Shown piece after piece: positions 51,469 to 60,296 of a stretch of 64,000 bases of DNA. Source of the stretch: Ottowia sp. (GTDB lineage: Bacteria > Pseudomonadota > Gammaproteobacteria > Burkholderiales > Burkholderiaceae_C); assembly GCF_016703145.1 (NCBI RefSeq), contig NZ_JADJCO010000002.1:248001-312000 (forward strand). The letters run 5' to 3'. The notes beneath the pieces were generated by a model. That model did no database searches. It was not told the origin of the DNA and saw only the letters and a program-made list of their open reading frames with translations. Each line of letters opens with the position of its first letter. Position 1 is the stretch's first letter. The translations under genes and the position numbers were made by a program.

Positions 51469-53205
51469 ATGAACCTCACCAAACGCGAATTCCTGCAGGT
51501 GCTAGGCGCCGCCAGCGCGGCGGGCATGGGGCTGGCGCGCCATGCCGAGGCGAGCGCGCAGAGCGCGGCCGAGGGGCTGTACGACATCCCCCGCTTCGGC
51601 AACGTGTCCTTCCTGCACATGACTGACTGCCACGCGCAGTTGAGGCCCATCCACTTCCGCGAGCCCAGCGTCAACCTGGGCGTGGGCGACATGCGCGGCC
51701 GGCTGCCCCACCTGGTGGGCGAGCGGTTGCTGAAGGCCGCCGGCCTGCCGCCCGGCACGGCCCAGGCGCACGCGCTGACCTACCTCGATTTCGAGCAGGC
51801 CGCCCGGCGCTACGGCAAGGTGGGCGGCTTCGCGCACCTGGCCACGCTCATCAAGCGCCTGAAAGCCAACCGCCCCGGCGCGCTGTTGCTGGACGGCGGC
51901 GACACCTGGCAGGGCAGCGCCACCGCGCTGTGGACGAAGGGCCAGGACATGGTGGACGCCTGCAAGCTGCTCGGCGTGGACGTGATGACCGGCCACTGGG
52001 AATTCACCCTGGGCATGGAGCGCGTCCGGCACATCGTCGAGAAGGACTTCAAGGGCACCATCGACTTCGTGGCGCAGAACGTCAAGACCACCGACTTCGG
52101 CGACCCGGTCTTCTCACCCTACGTCATCAAGTCCCTCAACGGCGTGCCCTGCGCCATCATCGGCCAGGCATTTCCGTACACGCCCATCGCCAACCCGCGC
52201 TACATGGTGGCCGACTGGGAGTTCGGCATCCAGGATGAGCACCTGCAGAAGATGGTGGACGAAGCGCGCGGCAAGGGCGCGCAGGTCGTCGTCGTGCTCA
52301 GCCACAACGGCATGGACACCGACCTGAAGATGGCCACCCGCGTGCGCGGCGTGGACGCCATCCTGGGCGGCCACACGCACGACGGCATGCCCGTGGCCAG
52401 CATCGTCCGCAACGCCGGCGGCCAGACCCTGGTGACCAACGCCGGCAGCAACGGCAAGTTCGTCGGCGTGCTCGACCTCGACGTGAAGAACGGCAAGGTG
52501 AGCGACTACCGCTACAAGCTGCTGCCCGTGTTCGCCCACATGCTGCCCGCCGACCCCGAGATGGACGCGCTCATCACCCAGGTCCGTGCCCCGCACGAGG
52601 CCAGACTGGGCGAGGTGCTGGCCGTCACCGAGGGGCTGCTCTACCGCCGAGGCAACTTCAACGGCACCGGCGACCAGCTCCTGCTGGACGCGCTGATGGA
52701 CGTGCAGGGCGCCGACCTCGCCTTCTCGCCCGGCTTCCGCTGGGGCACCACGCTGCTGCCCGGCCAGCCCATCACGCGCGAGTGGCTGATGGACATGACC
52801 GCCACCACCTACAGCTACGCCACGCTCACCGAGATGAAGGGCGAGATGATCAAGACCGTGCTGGAGGACGTGGCCGATAATCTGTTCAACCCCGACCCGT
52901 ACTACCAGCAGGGCGGCGACATGGTGCGCGTGGGCGGCCTCAGCTACACCTGCGACCCGCTGGCCGCGATGGGCCAGCGCATCACCGACATGCGCCTGAA
53001 AGGCCAGCCCATCGACGCCGGGAAGACCTACAAGGTGGCCGGCTGGGCGCCGGTGGCCGAGGACGCCGCCAAGGCCGGCAACAGGATGGTGTGGGAAGTC
53101 GCCGAGGAATGGCTGAAGGCGCGCGGCGGCAAGGTGGCGCCGCGCCAGCTCAACAACCCGAGGCTGGTGGGCGGCGTGCTGCCGAACCCGGGGTACGCGG
53201 GTTGA
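51469..53205 (+). CDS. soxB: Thiosulfohydrolase SoxB
   Basis: 578 residues of the 5'-nucleotidase/metallophosphoesterase family with two manganese ions. A Tat-like leader (TKREFLQVLGAASAAGMG, Lys-Arg instead of Arg-Arg) precedes the metal motifs HMTDCHAQ, LDGGDTWQGS, TGHWEFT, VLSHNGMD and GGHTHDG. SoxB hydrolyses sulfate from SoxY-bound S-thiosulfonate. It lies after the soxX terminator and is the last sox gene of the window. Confidence 0.97.
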   Translation: MNLTKREFLQVLGAASAAGMGLARHAEASAQSAAEGLYDIPRFGNVSFLHMTDCHAQLRPIHFREPSVNLGVGDMRGRLPHLVGERLLKAAGLPPGTAQAHALTYLDFEQAARRYGKVGGFAHLATLIKRLKANRPGALLLDGGDTWQGSATALWTKGQDMVDACKLLGVDVMTGHWEFTLGMERVRHIVEKDFKGTIDFVAQNVKTTDFGDPVFSPYVIKSLNGVPCAIIGQAFPYTPIANPRYMVADWEFGIQDEHLQKMVDEARGKGAQVVVVLSHNGMDTDLKMATRVRGVDAILGGHTHDGMPVASIVRNAGGQTLVTNAGSNGKFVGVLDLDVKNGKVSDYRYKLLPVFAHMLPADPEMDALITQVRAPHEARLGEVLAVTEGLLYRRGNFNGTGDQLLLDALMDVQGADLAFSPGFRWGTTLLPGQPITREWLMDMTATTYSYATLTEMKGEMIKTVLEDVADNLFNPDPYYQQGGDMVRVGGLSYTCDPLAAMGQRITDMRLKGQPIDAGKTYKVAGWAPVAEDAAKAGNRMVWEVAEEWLKARGGKVAPRQLNNPRLVGGVLPNPGYAG

Positions 53206-53211
53206 GGGTCT

Positions 53212-53282
53212 GATCGCTTCTGTTCTGATAGCTGCCGGCGCTTGCTGGGCGGGCGCTGTAGGCCGATTTATCCAGCAATCAG
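53212..53282. repeat. Family A repeat after soxB
   Basis: GATCGCTTCTGTTCTGATAG, CTGCCGGCGCTTGC and GGGCGGGCGCTGTAGGCCGA blocks. Its first 16 bases recur at 53918-53933, so copies flank the brnTA genes. The rest of the 122-bp gap before brnA is featureless. Confidence 0.68.
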
Positions 53283-53327
53283 AACCCACCCGCCGACGCG
53301 TGCTCCACGGCGTCGGACTGACACGCG

Positions 53328-53552
53328 TCACACGGGGCTCGACCACTTGACCTGGATGCGTCGGTTCTGTGCCAAGCAATCCCGCAGGTACAGATTGATC
53401 AGGCTCTGGTAAGGAACTCCGGCCTCGCTGGCCATCGCCTTGAAATACTCCACCACGTCCTCCGACAGGCGCATCGTCACCGACTTCTTCAACTTGGACG
53501 CATAAGGGTTGCGGCGGGACTTCATCCTGGAAAAATCGTACTCTGTTTTCAT
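53328..53552 (-). CDS. brnA: BrnA antitoxin
   Basis: 74 residues with a ribbon-helix-helix fold: KKSVTMRLSEDVVEYFKAMA and GVPYQSLINLYLRDC are typical. BrnA binds the BrnT toxin and represses the operon. The ATG at 53552 is separated by one base from the toxin stop; longer in-frame starts upstream would overlap the toxin and are not needed. Confidence 0.9.
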   Translation of the reverse strand: MKTEYDFSRMKSRRNPYASKLKKSVTMRLSEDVVEYFKAMASEAGVPYQSLINLYLRDCLAQNRRIQVKWSSPV

Positions 53553-53553
53553 A

Positions 53554-53832
53554 TCAGCCACCTGGATAAAACGCGGCCTCCTTCCGGGTGGCCCTTCTTG
53601 CGGAGATGATGCGCACCGTGTCACCTGCATCCCGCTCGCAATGCACGACCACCAGAAGCCTGGCGCTCGAACTCATGCCAAGCATGATGAATCGGTCTTC
53701 CACCGAGGAGTGCTCTTCGTCGAAGAACTGAATCGCGCGGTCGTCGTAGAAGACCGAGCGGGCCTCCTCAAACGAGACCCGGTGCTTCTTGACATTGGCC
53801 GCCGCCTTGGTGGAATCCCACTCGAAATTCAT
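53554..53832 (-). CDS. brnT: BrnT toxin
   Basis: 92 residues of the BrnT family (RelE-like ribonuclease fold). FEWDSTKAAANVKKHRVSFEEA, RFIMLGMSSSARLLVVVHCE and RIISARRATRKE are the conserved blocks. It is encoded immediately before brnA in the usual toxin-antitoxin order. The pair lies between two copies of the same repeat segment, next to an IS30 remnant. Confidence 0.92.
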   Translation of the reverse strand: MNFEWDSTKAAANVKKHRVSFEEARSVFYDDRAIQFFDEEHSSVEDRFIMLGMSSSARLLVVVHCERDAGDTVRIISARRATRKEAAFYPGG

Positions 53833-53932
53833 ACATACATTGTATGGCTTGCGAGCAGCCTGTGCTGTTCACTGTCTCGCTGGTCCGCCCAACGCGGGAT
53901 CGCAAGAGAGGCGGTCAGATCGCTTCTGTTCT

Positions 53933-54462
53933 GGCGGTTTCAAGTCCACGTGCACGGGAAGTTCAATGCACCGAATCAGGCTGTTGAGTCAAGCGAGCCA
54001 GATGCTCGGCATAGACCTCAAGGGGTTTGCGCCACCCTAAGGTCATCCTGGGTCGGCCATTGAGCTCATCAGCGATGGCATCGAGTTGCGCCTGGGTGTA
54101 GCCGCTCAGATCGGTGCCTTTGGGCAAGTACTGGCGCAGCAGCCCGTTGGTGTTCTCGTTGCTGCCGCGCTGCCAAGGGCTGTAGGGATCGCAGAAGTAC
54201 ACCTTCACCCCCGTGCTCTGGGTGAGCTTGGCATGTTCGGCCATCTCCCGGCCGCGGTCGTAGGTCAGGCTCTTGCGCATGGGCTTGTCGATGCTGTGCA
54301 GCTTGTCGGTGAAGGCACTGCAGCACATGCGCGGCCGTGGCCGGGTTGGGATGGGGCAGCTTGACCAGTACCACCAGGCGCGTGGTGCGCTCGACCAAAG
54401 TGCCGATGGCGCTGGCGTTATGGGTGCCCTTGATGAGATCGCCTTCCCAGTGGCCGGGCAAC
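53933..54462 (-). mobile_element. IS30-family remnant (second, different element)
   Basis: Starts with the IS30-like terminal repeat GGCGGTTTCAAG (also the left end of the element at 15192). It contains the C-terminal half of a transposase (53963 onward) and lacks the N-terminal half and the other terminal repeat. The break near 54462 joins directly to yafQ toxin sequence. The transposase differs from the other IS30 copy at many residues. Confidence 0.82.
53963..54462 (-). pseudogene. IS30-family transposase C-terminal fragment, frameshifted
   Basis: PGHWEGDLIKGTHNASAIG and TTRLVVLVKLPHPNPATAA lie in one frame; LTYDRGREMAEHA, FCDPYSPWQRGSNENTNGLL and LNGRPRMTLGWRKPLEV lie in a second. The change occurs around 54320-54335. 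Residues before PGHWEGD are missing, so the fragment is non-functional. Confidence 0.83.
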
Positions 54463-54609
54463 CGGACGCTGCCGCCCAAGGCGTGCGATCACACCAAGGT
54501 CTTCCTCAAGGACTGGGAACGCCTCACCCGCTCGGGCCGCCACGACCTCAAGCGCTTGAAGGAGGCGATGCGGCTGCTCATCGCCAACGACGGCCCACTG
54601 GCCCCTGAA

Positions 54610-56249
54610 CCTAAATCCAGCAGTTCCCCCGTCCGAATAGCCCGCAGAACCATCACTGGTGAGGTCTTGCGGTGATTTGGCAGACTCACTCCATGGGTGA
54701 ATCGACAAACAAGGCCCGAGTGGCCGAGATGGGCGGCGAGCAGATGACACAGCCACAGGTGGTGGACACACTGGGCGGGCGCATGCACGTGCGCTGGGAA
54801 GAAGGTGCGGCGGCCACGCCACACGGCCAGTTGGTGTTCTTTGCCGAATTTCTTGCCGCCACCGGTGTGTTCGATCGCTGGGTGTCGACGTGCCCTTTGG
54901 AATACCGCAGCGGCAACGCTCCCCACAAGCGCGACGTGCTGGGCACCCTGATGCTCGGGCTGCTGGCCGGCCACCGGCGCTACGCGCACATCACGGCACT
55001 GAGAGGCGATGCGCTGGCTGCCCAGACCCTGGGCATGCACAAAATCGTCAGCGAAGATGCCCTGCGCCGGGCGCTCGCGCGCATCGACGAGCCATCAAGT
55101 ACGAGCTGGATGCGAGCGGCGCTCATGCACTCGGTGCGCCCGGCGCTGAACAAGCCCTGGGTGCTGGACATCGACGCCAGCATCAAGCCCCTGTACGGGC
55201 GCCAGGAAGGCGCCCAACTGGGCGACAACCCGGCCAAGCCGGGGCGTCCCGGCCACGTGCTGCACACCTTCTGGGTGGGCAACCTGCGCCTGGTGCTGGA
55301 CGTGCAGGTCAGCGCGGGCAAGCAGCACACCAGCTTGCATGCCAAGGCGGCCCTGGGCCGCCTGCTCGACGAGTTGGAGGCGCAACGCCCGACGCTGGTG
55401 CGCGGCGACTCGGGCTACGGCAACGAAGGCATCCTGCTGGAGCTGGAGCAGCGCAATCAACCCTACCTCTTGCGCCTGCGCCAGACGGCCAACGTGCAGC
55501 GCCTGGTGGCACGCCAGTTCGAGCGCCAGGACTGGAGCCGCGCCGACAGCCACGGCTGCCAGATGACCGAGGACTGGCTGCAGCTGCACGGCTGGAGCAA
55601 AAAGCGCCGGATGGTTATCGTGCGCCAGCGTGTGCGAGGAGGCGTTGCGCGCGAGCGGCGCATGGAGGATGGGCAATTGCGTCTGGATCCGCAGGCCAGC
55701 GTCTGCGAGGGCGAGCGGCTGTGGGAGTACGCGGTGCTGGTCACCGATGTGGCCCATCCAATCGAGGCCATCGGCCAGCTCTATCGCGACCGGGCTGACT
55801 GCGAAAACGGCTTCGACGAGTTGAAGAACCAGTGGGGCCTGTCGGGCTTCACCACGCAGGACATCAACCGCTGCCAGAGTACGGCACGCGCTTGCGCGCT
55901 GGTCTACAACTGGTGGAGTTGGTACTGCCGCTCAGCCAACCCAACGCAGCGCATGGAGGCGATCACCAGTCGCCCGCTGTTGCTCGCCGCGGTGGGCCGG
56001 GCTGCACACAGCGGCGGGCAGACCATGCTGTACCTGACGCCGCTGCACGGCAAGGCCACGCTGCTCAAATCGCTGATCGCCAACATCCGTGCGGCCTTGA
56101 AGCACGTCAAGGCAACTGCGGAGCAGCTCAAGGCAGCCGATCCCTGGAGCCTGCTGCTGCACTACGTCAGTGACCGCATCGCCCCCGTGATCGGCCCGTT
56201 CAGGCCTCCAACAGGGCTGGTAGGGGCGGGGTAACTGCCGGATTTAGGG
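54610..56249 (+). mobile_element. IS1380-family insertion sequence, about 1640 bp
   Basis: Terminal inverted repeats start CCTAAATCCAGCAGTT on the left (54610) and CCTAAATCCGGCAGTT on the right (opposite strand, ending about 56248-56249). TGAA lies outside both ends (54606-54609 and 56250-56253), a 4-bp target duplication. The element carries one intact-looking transposase gene and splits the yafQ toxin gene. Confidence 0.88.
54693..56234 (+). CDS. IS1380-family transposase
   Basis: About 513 residues of a DDE transposase: LEYRSGNAPHKRDVLGTLML, LAGHRRYAHI, first Asp in VLDIDASIKPLYG, second in VRGDSGYGNEG and Glu in DRADCENGFDELKNQWG. The frame is intact, so the element may still be mobile. 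The ATG at 54693 is a plausible start; a later ATG at 54744 (MTQPQVVDTLGG) is nearer the usual family length. Confidence 0.87.
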   Translation: MGESTNKARVAEMGGEQMTQPQVVDTLGGRMHVRWEEGAAATPHGQLVFFAEFLAATGVFDRWVSTCPLEYRSGNAPHKRDVLGTLMLGLLAGHRRYAHITALRGDALAAQTLGMHKIVSEDALRRALARIDEPSSTSWMRAALMHSVRPALNKPWVLDIDASIKPLYGRQEGAQLGDNPAKPGRPGHVLHTFWVGNLRLVLDVQVSAGKQHTSLHAKAALGRLLDELEAQRPTLVRGDSGYGNEGILLELEQRNQPYLLRLRQTANVQRLVARQFERQDWSRADSHGCQMTEDWLQLHGWSKKRRMVIVRQRVRGGVARERRMEDGQLRLDPQASVCEGERLWEYAVLVTDVAHPIEAIGQLYRDRADCENGFDELKNQWGLSGFTTQDINRCQSTARACALVYNWWSWYCRSANPTQRMEAITSRPLLLAAVGRAAHSGGQTMLYLTPLHGKATLLKSLIANIRAALKHVKATAEQLKAADPWSLLLHYVSDRIAPVIGPFRPPTGLVGAG

Positions 56250-56437
56250 TGAATGGCTGGACCAGCCTCTCAAGGGCCGCTGGGCCGATCACCGCGAATG
56301 CCACATTGGCGGCGACTTCCTGCTGGTCTACCGCCGGGACGGCGACACCCTGGTCTTCGTGCGCGCCGGGACGCACGCCGACCTGTTCGAGGAATGAGGC
56401 AGAACGAGACGAACCCAGGTCGCACGGAACCAGCGCA

Positions 56438-56500
56438 GCTTCTTTTTCGATAGCTGCCAGCGCTTTCCTGGCGCTGGTCACAGGCCGATTTGATTCGGGT
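56438..56500. repeat. Family A repeat downstream of gspE
   Basis: AGCTTCTTTTTCGATAGCTG, CCAGCGCTTTCCTGGCGCTG and ACAGGCCGATTTGATTCGGG. Same block order as 53212-53282. It lies between the yafQ remnant and the gspE stop. Confidence 0.7.
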
Positions 56501-56502
56501 TC

Positions 56503-57903
56503 TCAATCGCGCGTCACGCGCAGCACTTCTTCGCGGCTGGTGATGCCGCGCTCGATCAGCCGCTCGCCGTCCTCACGCATCAGCTGCATCCCCTTGGCCA
56601 GCGCGGCGGCGCGGATGTCGGCCTCGGCTGCCCGGGCGTGGATCTGCGCGCGGATGCCGTCGTCGACCATCAGCAGCTCGAACACGCCGGTGCGGCCGGC
56701 GTAGCCGGTGTGGCCGCAGGCGTCGCAGCCCTGGCCAGCGCAGTCCAGGCAGTACTTGCGCACCAGCCGCTGCGCCAGCACGCCCAGCAGCGACGAGCTG
56801 AGCAAGAAGGGCTCCACCCCCATGTCGGTCAGGCGCGTGACGGCGCTGGCGGCGTCGTTGGTGTGCAGCGTGGCCAGCACCAGGTGGCCGGTCAGGCTGG
56901 CCTGGATGGCGATCTGCGCGGTCTCGATGTCGCGGATCTCGCCGATCATCACGATGTCCGGGTCCTGCCGCAGGATGGCGCGCAGCGCGCGGGCAAACGT
57001 GAGGTCGATGCGCGGGTTGACCTGCGTCTGGCCGACGCCGGGCAGCTCGTACTCGATCGGGTCCTCCACCGTCATGATGTTGTTGCGCTGCGCGTCCAGG
57101 CGCGCCAGGCTGGCGTACAGCGTGGTGGTCTTGCCGCTGCCGGTGGGGCCGGTGACCAGGATGATGCCGTGCGGCTGGGCGATCAGGTGCTCGAATTTCT
57201 GTAGCACCTCGCCCAGCATTCCCACCGACTCCAGGCTCAATTTGCTCTCGGACTTGTCCAGCAGGCGCAGCACCGCGCGCTCGCCGTGCGCGCTGGGGAG
57301 GGTGGACACGCGCACGTCGATGGCGCGCGTGCCCAGCCGCAGGCTGATGCGGCCGTCCTGCGGCAGGCGCTTCTCGGCGATGTCGAGGTCGGCCATGATC
57401 TTCAGGCGGCTGATCAGCGCCGCGTGCAGCGCGCGGTTGGGCTGCACCACCTCGCGCAGCGCGCCATCGACGCGAAAGCGCACGCTGCTGTGGCGCTCGT
57501 AGGGCTCGATGTGGATGTCGCTGGCGCCGTCGCGCGCGGCCTGCGTGAGCAGGGCGTTGAGCATGCGGATGATGGGCGCGTCGTCGGCGGATTCGAGCAG
57601 GTCTTCGACCGCCGGCAGCTCCTGCATGATGCGCGAGAGGTCGGCGTCGCTCTCGACCTCGCTGACCACGGCGGCGGCGCTGGATTCGCTCTGCGAATAG
57701 GCGTGGCTGATGCGCTGCGCCAGCGTGTGGGCGTCGGCCTGCTGCAGCGCCAGCGGCTGCTCGCCGGTGCCGTGGCGGCGCATCACCTCGCTCAGGTGGC
57801 CGGGGTCGGGGTGGCCGTCGTGCCACAGCACCAGCGCGTGGCCGTCGTCTTCCAGCAGCAGCCGCGCCGCGCGGGCGAAGGCGTAGGGCAGGGGGTAGCG
57901 CAT
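56503..57903 (-). CDS. gspE: Type II secretion ATPase GspE
   Basis: 466 residues. The N-terminal domain has SRIMQELPAVEDLLESADDA and ASDIHIEPYE; Walker A is VTGPTGSGKTTTLY near residue 250; the Asp box and Walker B are EDPIEYELPGVGQTQVNP and DPDIVMIGEIRD; a tetracysteine zinc motif is CLDCAGQGCDACG. It powers pseudopilus assembly at the inner membrane. It is the last gsp gene on this side; gspF, usually next, is not found downstream, where mobile sequences begin. Confidence 0.95.
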   Translation of the reverse strand: MRYPLPYAFARAARLLLEDDGHALVLWHDGHPDPGHLSEVMRRHGTGEQPLALQQADAHTLAQRISHAYSQSESSAAAVVSEVESDADLSRIMQELPAVEDLLESADDAPIIRMLNALLTQAARDGASDIHIEPYERHSSVRFRVDGALREVVQPNRALHAALISRLKIMADLDIAEKRLPQDGRISLRLGTRAIDVRVSTLPSAHGERAVLRLLDKSESKLSLESVGMLGEVLQKFEHLIAQPHGIILVTGPTGSGKTTTLYASLARLDAQRNNIMTVEDPIEYELPGVGQTQVNPRIDLTFARALRAILRQDPDIVMIGEIRDIETAQIAIQASLTGHLVLATLHTNDAASAVTRLTDMGVEPFLLSSSLLGVLAQRLVRKYCLDCAGQGCDACGHTGYAGRTGVFELLMVDDGIRAQIHARAAEADIRAAALAKGMQLMREDGERLIERGITSREEVLRVTRD

Positions 57904-57912
57904 GGCGGGGAC

Positions 57913-60201
57913 TCAGCCGCCTTCGTAGTTGGCTTCGCCGCTGGCCGGGTTGATGAGCGGCGGCGGCGGGGCCGGGCGCGTCCAGGCGTCGGGCCGCACC
58001 GGCGCCACCGGGGGCATCACCGGCGCCTGGTTGATCTGCAGCACGCTGCTGGGCTGCGGCTGGTTGCCCATCTGGGCGCCGCGCATCAGGTCGTAGCGGT
58101 CCAGCGAGAACTGCTCGGACGCCGCGGCGTCGCGCACCACCACCGGGCGCAGGAACACCATCAGGTTGGTCTTGGTGATGCCCCGGCTGCGGCTTTTGAA
58201 CAGGTTGCCCACCACCGGGATGTCGCCCAGGCCGGGCACCTTGTCCTCGTTGGTGGTGAATTGGTCTTCCATCAGGCCGCCCAGCACCACGATGGCGCCG
58301 TCGTCCACCAGCACGCTGGACTCGATGGCGCGCTTGTTGGTGATCAGGCCCTGCGCCGCGCCGACCGAGCTGGGCACGACACTGGAGGTCTCCTGGTAGA
58401 TCACCATCTTGACCGTGCCGTTCTCGCTGATCTGCGGCCGCACCCGCAGCGTCAGGCCCACGTCCTTGCGCTCGATGGTCTGGAACGGGTTGACGCTGGT
58501 GCCGCCGCTGGCGCCGGTGTTGGTGAAGCTGCCGGTGACGAAGGGCACGTTCTGGCCAACGATGATCTTGGCCTCCTCGTTGTCCAGCGTCAGCAGCGTG
58601 GGCGTGGACAGCACGTTGCCCGTGCCCGTGCTCTGCAGGAAATTGGCCAGCGCGCCCAGCGTGAACAGGCCGTTGACGCGGTGCGCCAGGCCCAGGTTGA
58701 AGCCCTGCGGAGGCCGAACCAGGTTCTGCGCCGTGGGCGTGCCGTTGAGGAATTGCCCCACCAGGTTGACGATGTTGCTGCCGCCCTCGCCGTAGTTGGT
58801 GCCGATGATGCCGACGTTGCTGCCGTCGCGCCGGCCCAGCAGGGCCTGCCACTGGATGCCGAAATCGGCCGCCTTGTCGGCGCGCACCTCGGCGATCAGG
58901 CTCTCGACGAAGACCTGGGCGCGGCGCTGGTCCAGCTTGTCGATCACCGCGCGCAACTCGCGGTACACCGGCTCGGGCGCGCTGATGATGAGCGAATTGG
59001 TCGACGGGTCGGCCTGGATCTGCCCGCCCGTGGACGGTTGGTTGTTGCCCGTGGCGTTGATCGTCGGGCCGCTGGCCAGGCCGCCGCCGGCGCCGGCCTG
59101 GCCCATGCCCGACAGGCCTTGCCCCGACTGCGCCGTGACGACGGTGCTCGCCGCCGCCGCGCCGCCGATGCCGCCGGGCGTGGCGGACTGGCCGGGCAGG
59201 GCCGCCAGGGCCGCGCGCAGGGTGACGGCCAGCTTGGCGGCGTCGGCGTTCTTCAGGTAGACGACGTGGATGTTGCCGCTGCCGCCGCTCTCGCCGCCGC
59301 GCGAGGGCGGCTGGTCGAGCTGCTGGATCAGCGTGCGGGCCAGCGCCAGCCGTGCCGGGTTGGCGGCGCGCAGGATGATGGCATTGCTGCGCGGCTCGGG
59401 CAGCAGCGTGGTGCGGTAGCCGTCGCCGCTGCCGCCGGCCGCGGCCAGCGACGCGGCCACGGCGCCGGGCTGGCCGGGCGCCGCCTGCGGCATCGCGAGG
59501 GCGCCGCCGCCGGACTCCAGCAGGCGGGCCACCAGCGGCGCCAAGTCGGAGGCCACGGCGTGGTTCAGGCGCACCACCTCCACGCCGGTGGCGTTGGAAA
59601 CGTCGAGCGCGGCGATGATGCGCGCCAGCCGCTGCAGGTTGTCGCCGTAGTCGGTGATCACCAGCGCGTTGGTGCCGGGATTCACGTTGATGGTGTTGTT
59701 GGGGCTGATCAGCGGGCGCAGCACGGGCACCAGGTTGTGCGCGTTCTCGTGCGTCAGCCGGAAGATCTGCGTCTGGATCTGGCCGCCCGCGCGCACGCTG
59801 CCGGCCGACACCGCGCCGCTCTGCAGCTTGGCCTCGGCCTCGGGCAGCACCAGCACCAGGCCGCTGGACTCGACCAGCGCGAAGCCTTGCGTGCGCAACT
59901 GCGCCGCGAACAGGCGCAGCGCCTGCGCCGGCGACACCGGCGTGGTGCTGGTCAGCGTCATCGTGCCCTTGACGCGCGGGTCCACCACCACGTTGCGGCC
60001 GGTGAGGGTGGCCATGGTGCGGGCCACGGCGTCGATCTCGGCGTTGGCGAAGTCGAGCGTGACGCTGCCGCCCGCGCGCTGGACGGGTTCGTCGGTGGCA
60101 GGCGCGCCCGGCGCCGGGCCGGCGCCGTGGGCGCCGGCGGCCAGCGCCAGCAGCGCGGCGGCGAGGAGGGGGCGGGGGAGGATCTGGGGGGCGCGGGCCA
60201 T
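57913..60201 (-). CDS. gspD: Type II secretion secretin GspD
   Basis: 762 residues. Signal peptide (LLAAALLALAAGAHG), N0 domain (VTLDFANAEIDAVARTMA), repeated N1-N3 domains (TNALVITDYGDNLQRLARII; SNAIILRAANPARLALARTL; NSLIISAPEPVYRELRAVI) with a Gly/Ala-rich loop in N3, and the secretin domain with VPGLGDIPVVGNLFKSR. It forms the outer-membrane channel. The ATG at 60201 is chosen for the signal peptide; an in-frame ATG at 60288 would add 29 residues. Nine bases separate it from gspE. Confidence 0.94.
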   Translation of the reverse strand: MARAPQILPRPLLAAALLALAAGAHGAGPAPGAPATDEPVQRAGGSVTLDFANAEIDAVARTMATLTGRNVVVDPRVKGTMTLTSTTPVSPAQALRLFAAQLRTQGFALVESSGLVLVLPEAEAKLQSGAVSAGSVRAGGQIQTQIFRLTHENAHNLVPVLRPLISPNNTINVNPGTNALVITDYGDNLQRLARIIAALDVSNATGVEVVRLNHAVASDLAPLVARLLESGGGALAMPQAAPGQPGAVAASLAAAGGSGDGYRTTLLPEPRSNAIILRAANPARLALARTLIQQLDQPPSRGGESGGSGNIHVVYLKNADAAKLAVTLRAALAALPGQSATPGGIGGAAAASTVVTAQSGQGLSGMGQAGAGGGLASGPTINATGNNQPSTGGQIQADPSTNSLIISAPEPVYRELRAVIDKLDQRRAQVFVESLIAEVRADKAADFGIQWQALLGRRDGSNVGIIGTNYGEGGSNIVNLVGQFLNGTPTAQNLVRPPQGFNLGLAHRVNGLFTLGALANFLQSTGTGNVLSTPTLLTLDNEEAKIIVGQNVPFVTGSFTNTGASGGTSVNPFQTIERKDVGLTLRVRPQISENGTVKMVIYQETSSVVPSSVGAAQGLITNKRAIESSVLVDDGAIVVLGGLMEDQFTTNEDKVPGLGDIPVVGNLFKSRSRGITKTNLMVFLRPVVVRDAAASEQFSLDRYDLMRGAQMGNQPQPSSVLQINQAPVMPPVAPVRPDAWTRPAPPPPLINPASGEANYEGG

Positions 60202-60296
60202 GGGGCAGGCGGTTCGGTCAGCGGTCTGCACTGTAGCAAAAGCGCCGCGCGGCGCCGTCCGGGTGAGGGGGTGGTGCGGTGAGGCCATGGCGGAGA

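Larger units (their letters stand above)
54478..56397 (+). pseudogene. YafQ-type toxin remnant split by an IS1380-family element
   Basis: The left part (about 54478-54609) encodes KVFLKDWERLTRSGRHDLKR through LLIANDGPLAPE. The right part (56251-56397) encodes EWLDQPLKGRWADHRECHIG, FLLVYRRDGDTLVFVRAG and a natural stop. Joined across one copy of TGAA they give an uninterrupted YafQ (mRNA interferase) sequence except for the first few residues, which are lost at the IS30 junction. No DinJ-type antitoxin is present. Doubly inactivated. Confidence 0.87.

Noticed and set aside
53933..54462. A second copy of the same IS30 element as at 15192
   Set aside because: The terminal repeat start is shared, but the transposase residues differ at many positions, so it is a different IS30-family member.
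57286..60282. A 998-codon plus-strand frame opposite gspD and gspE
   Set aside because: Antisense shadow typical of high-GC DNA, with compositionally biased His/Gly/Ala/Arg translation and no motifs; the minus-strand genes are certain.
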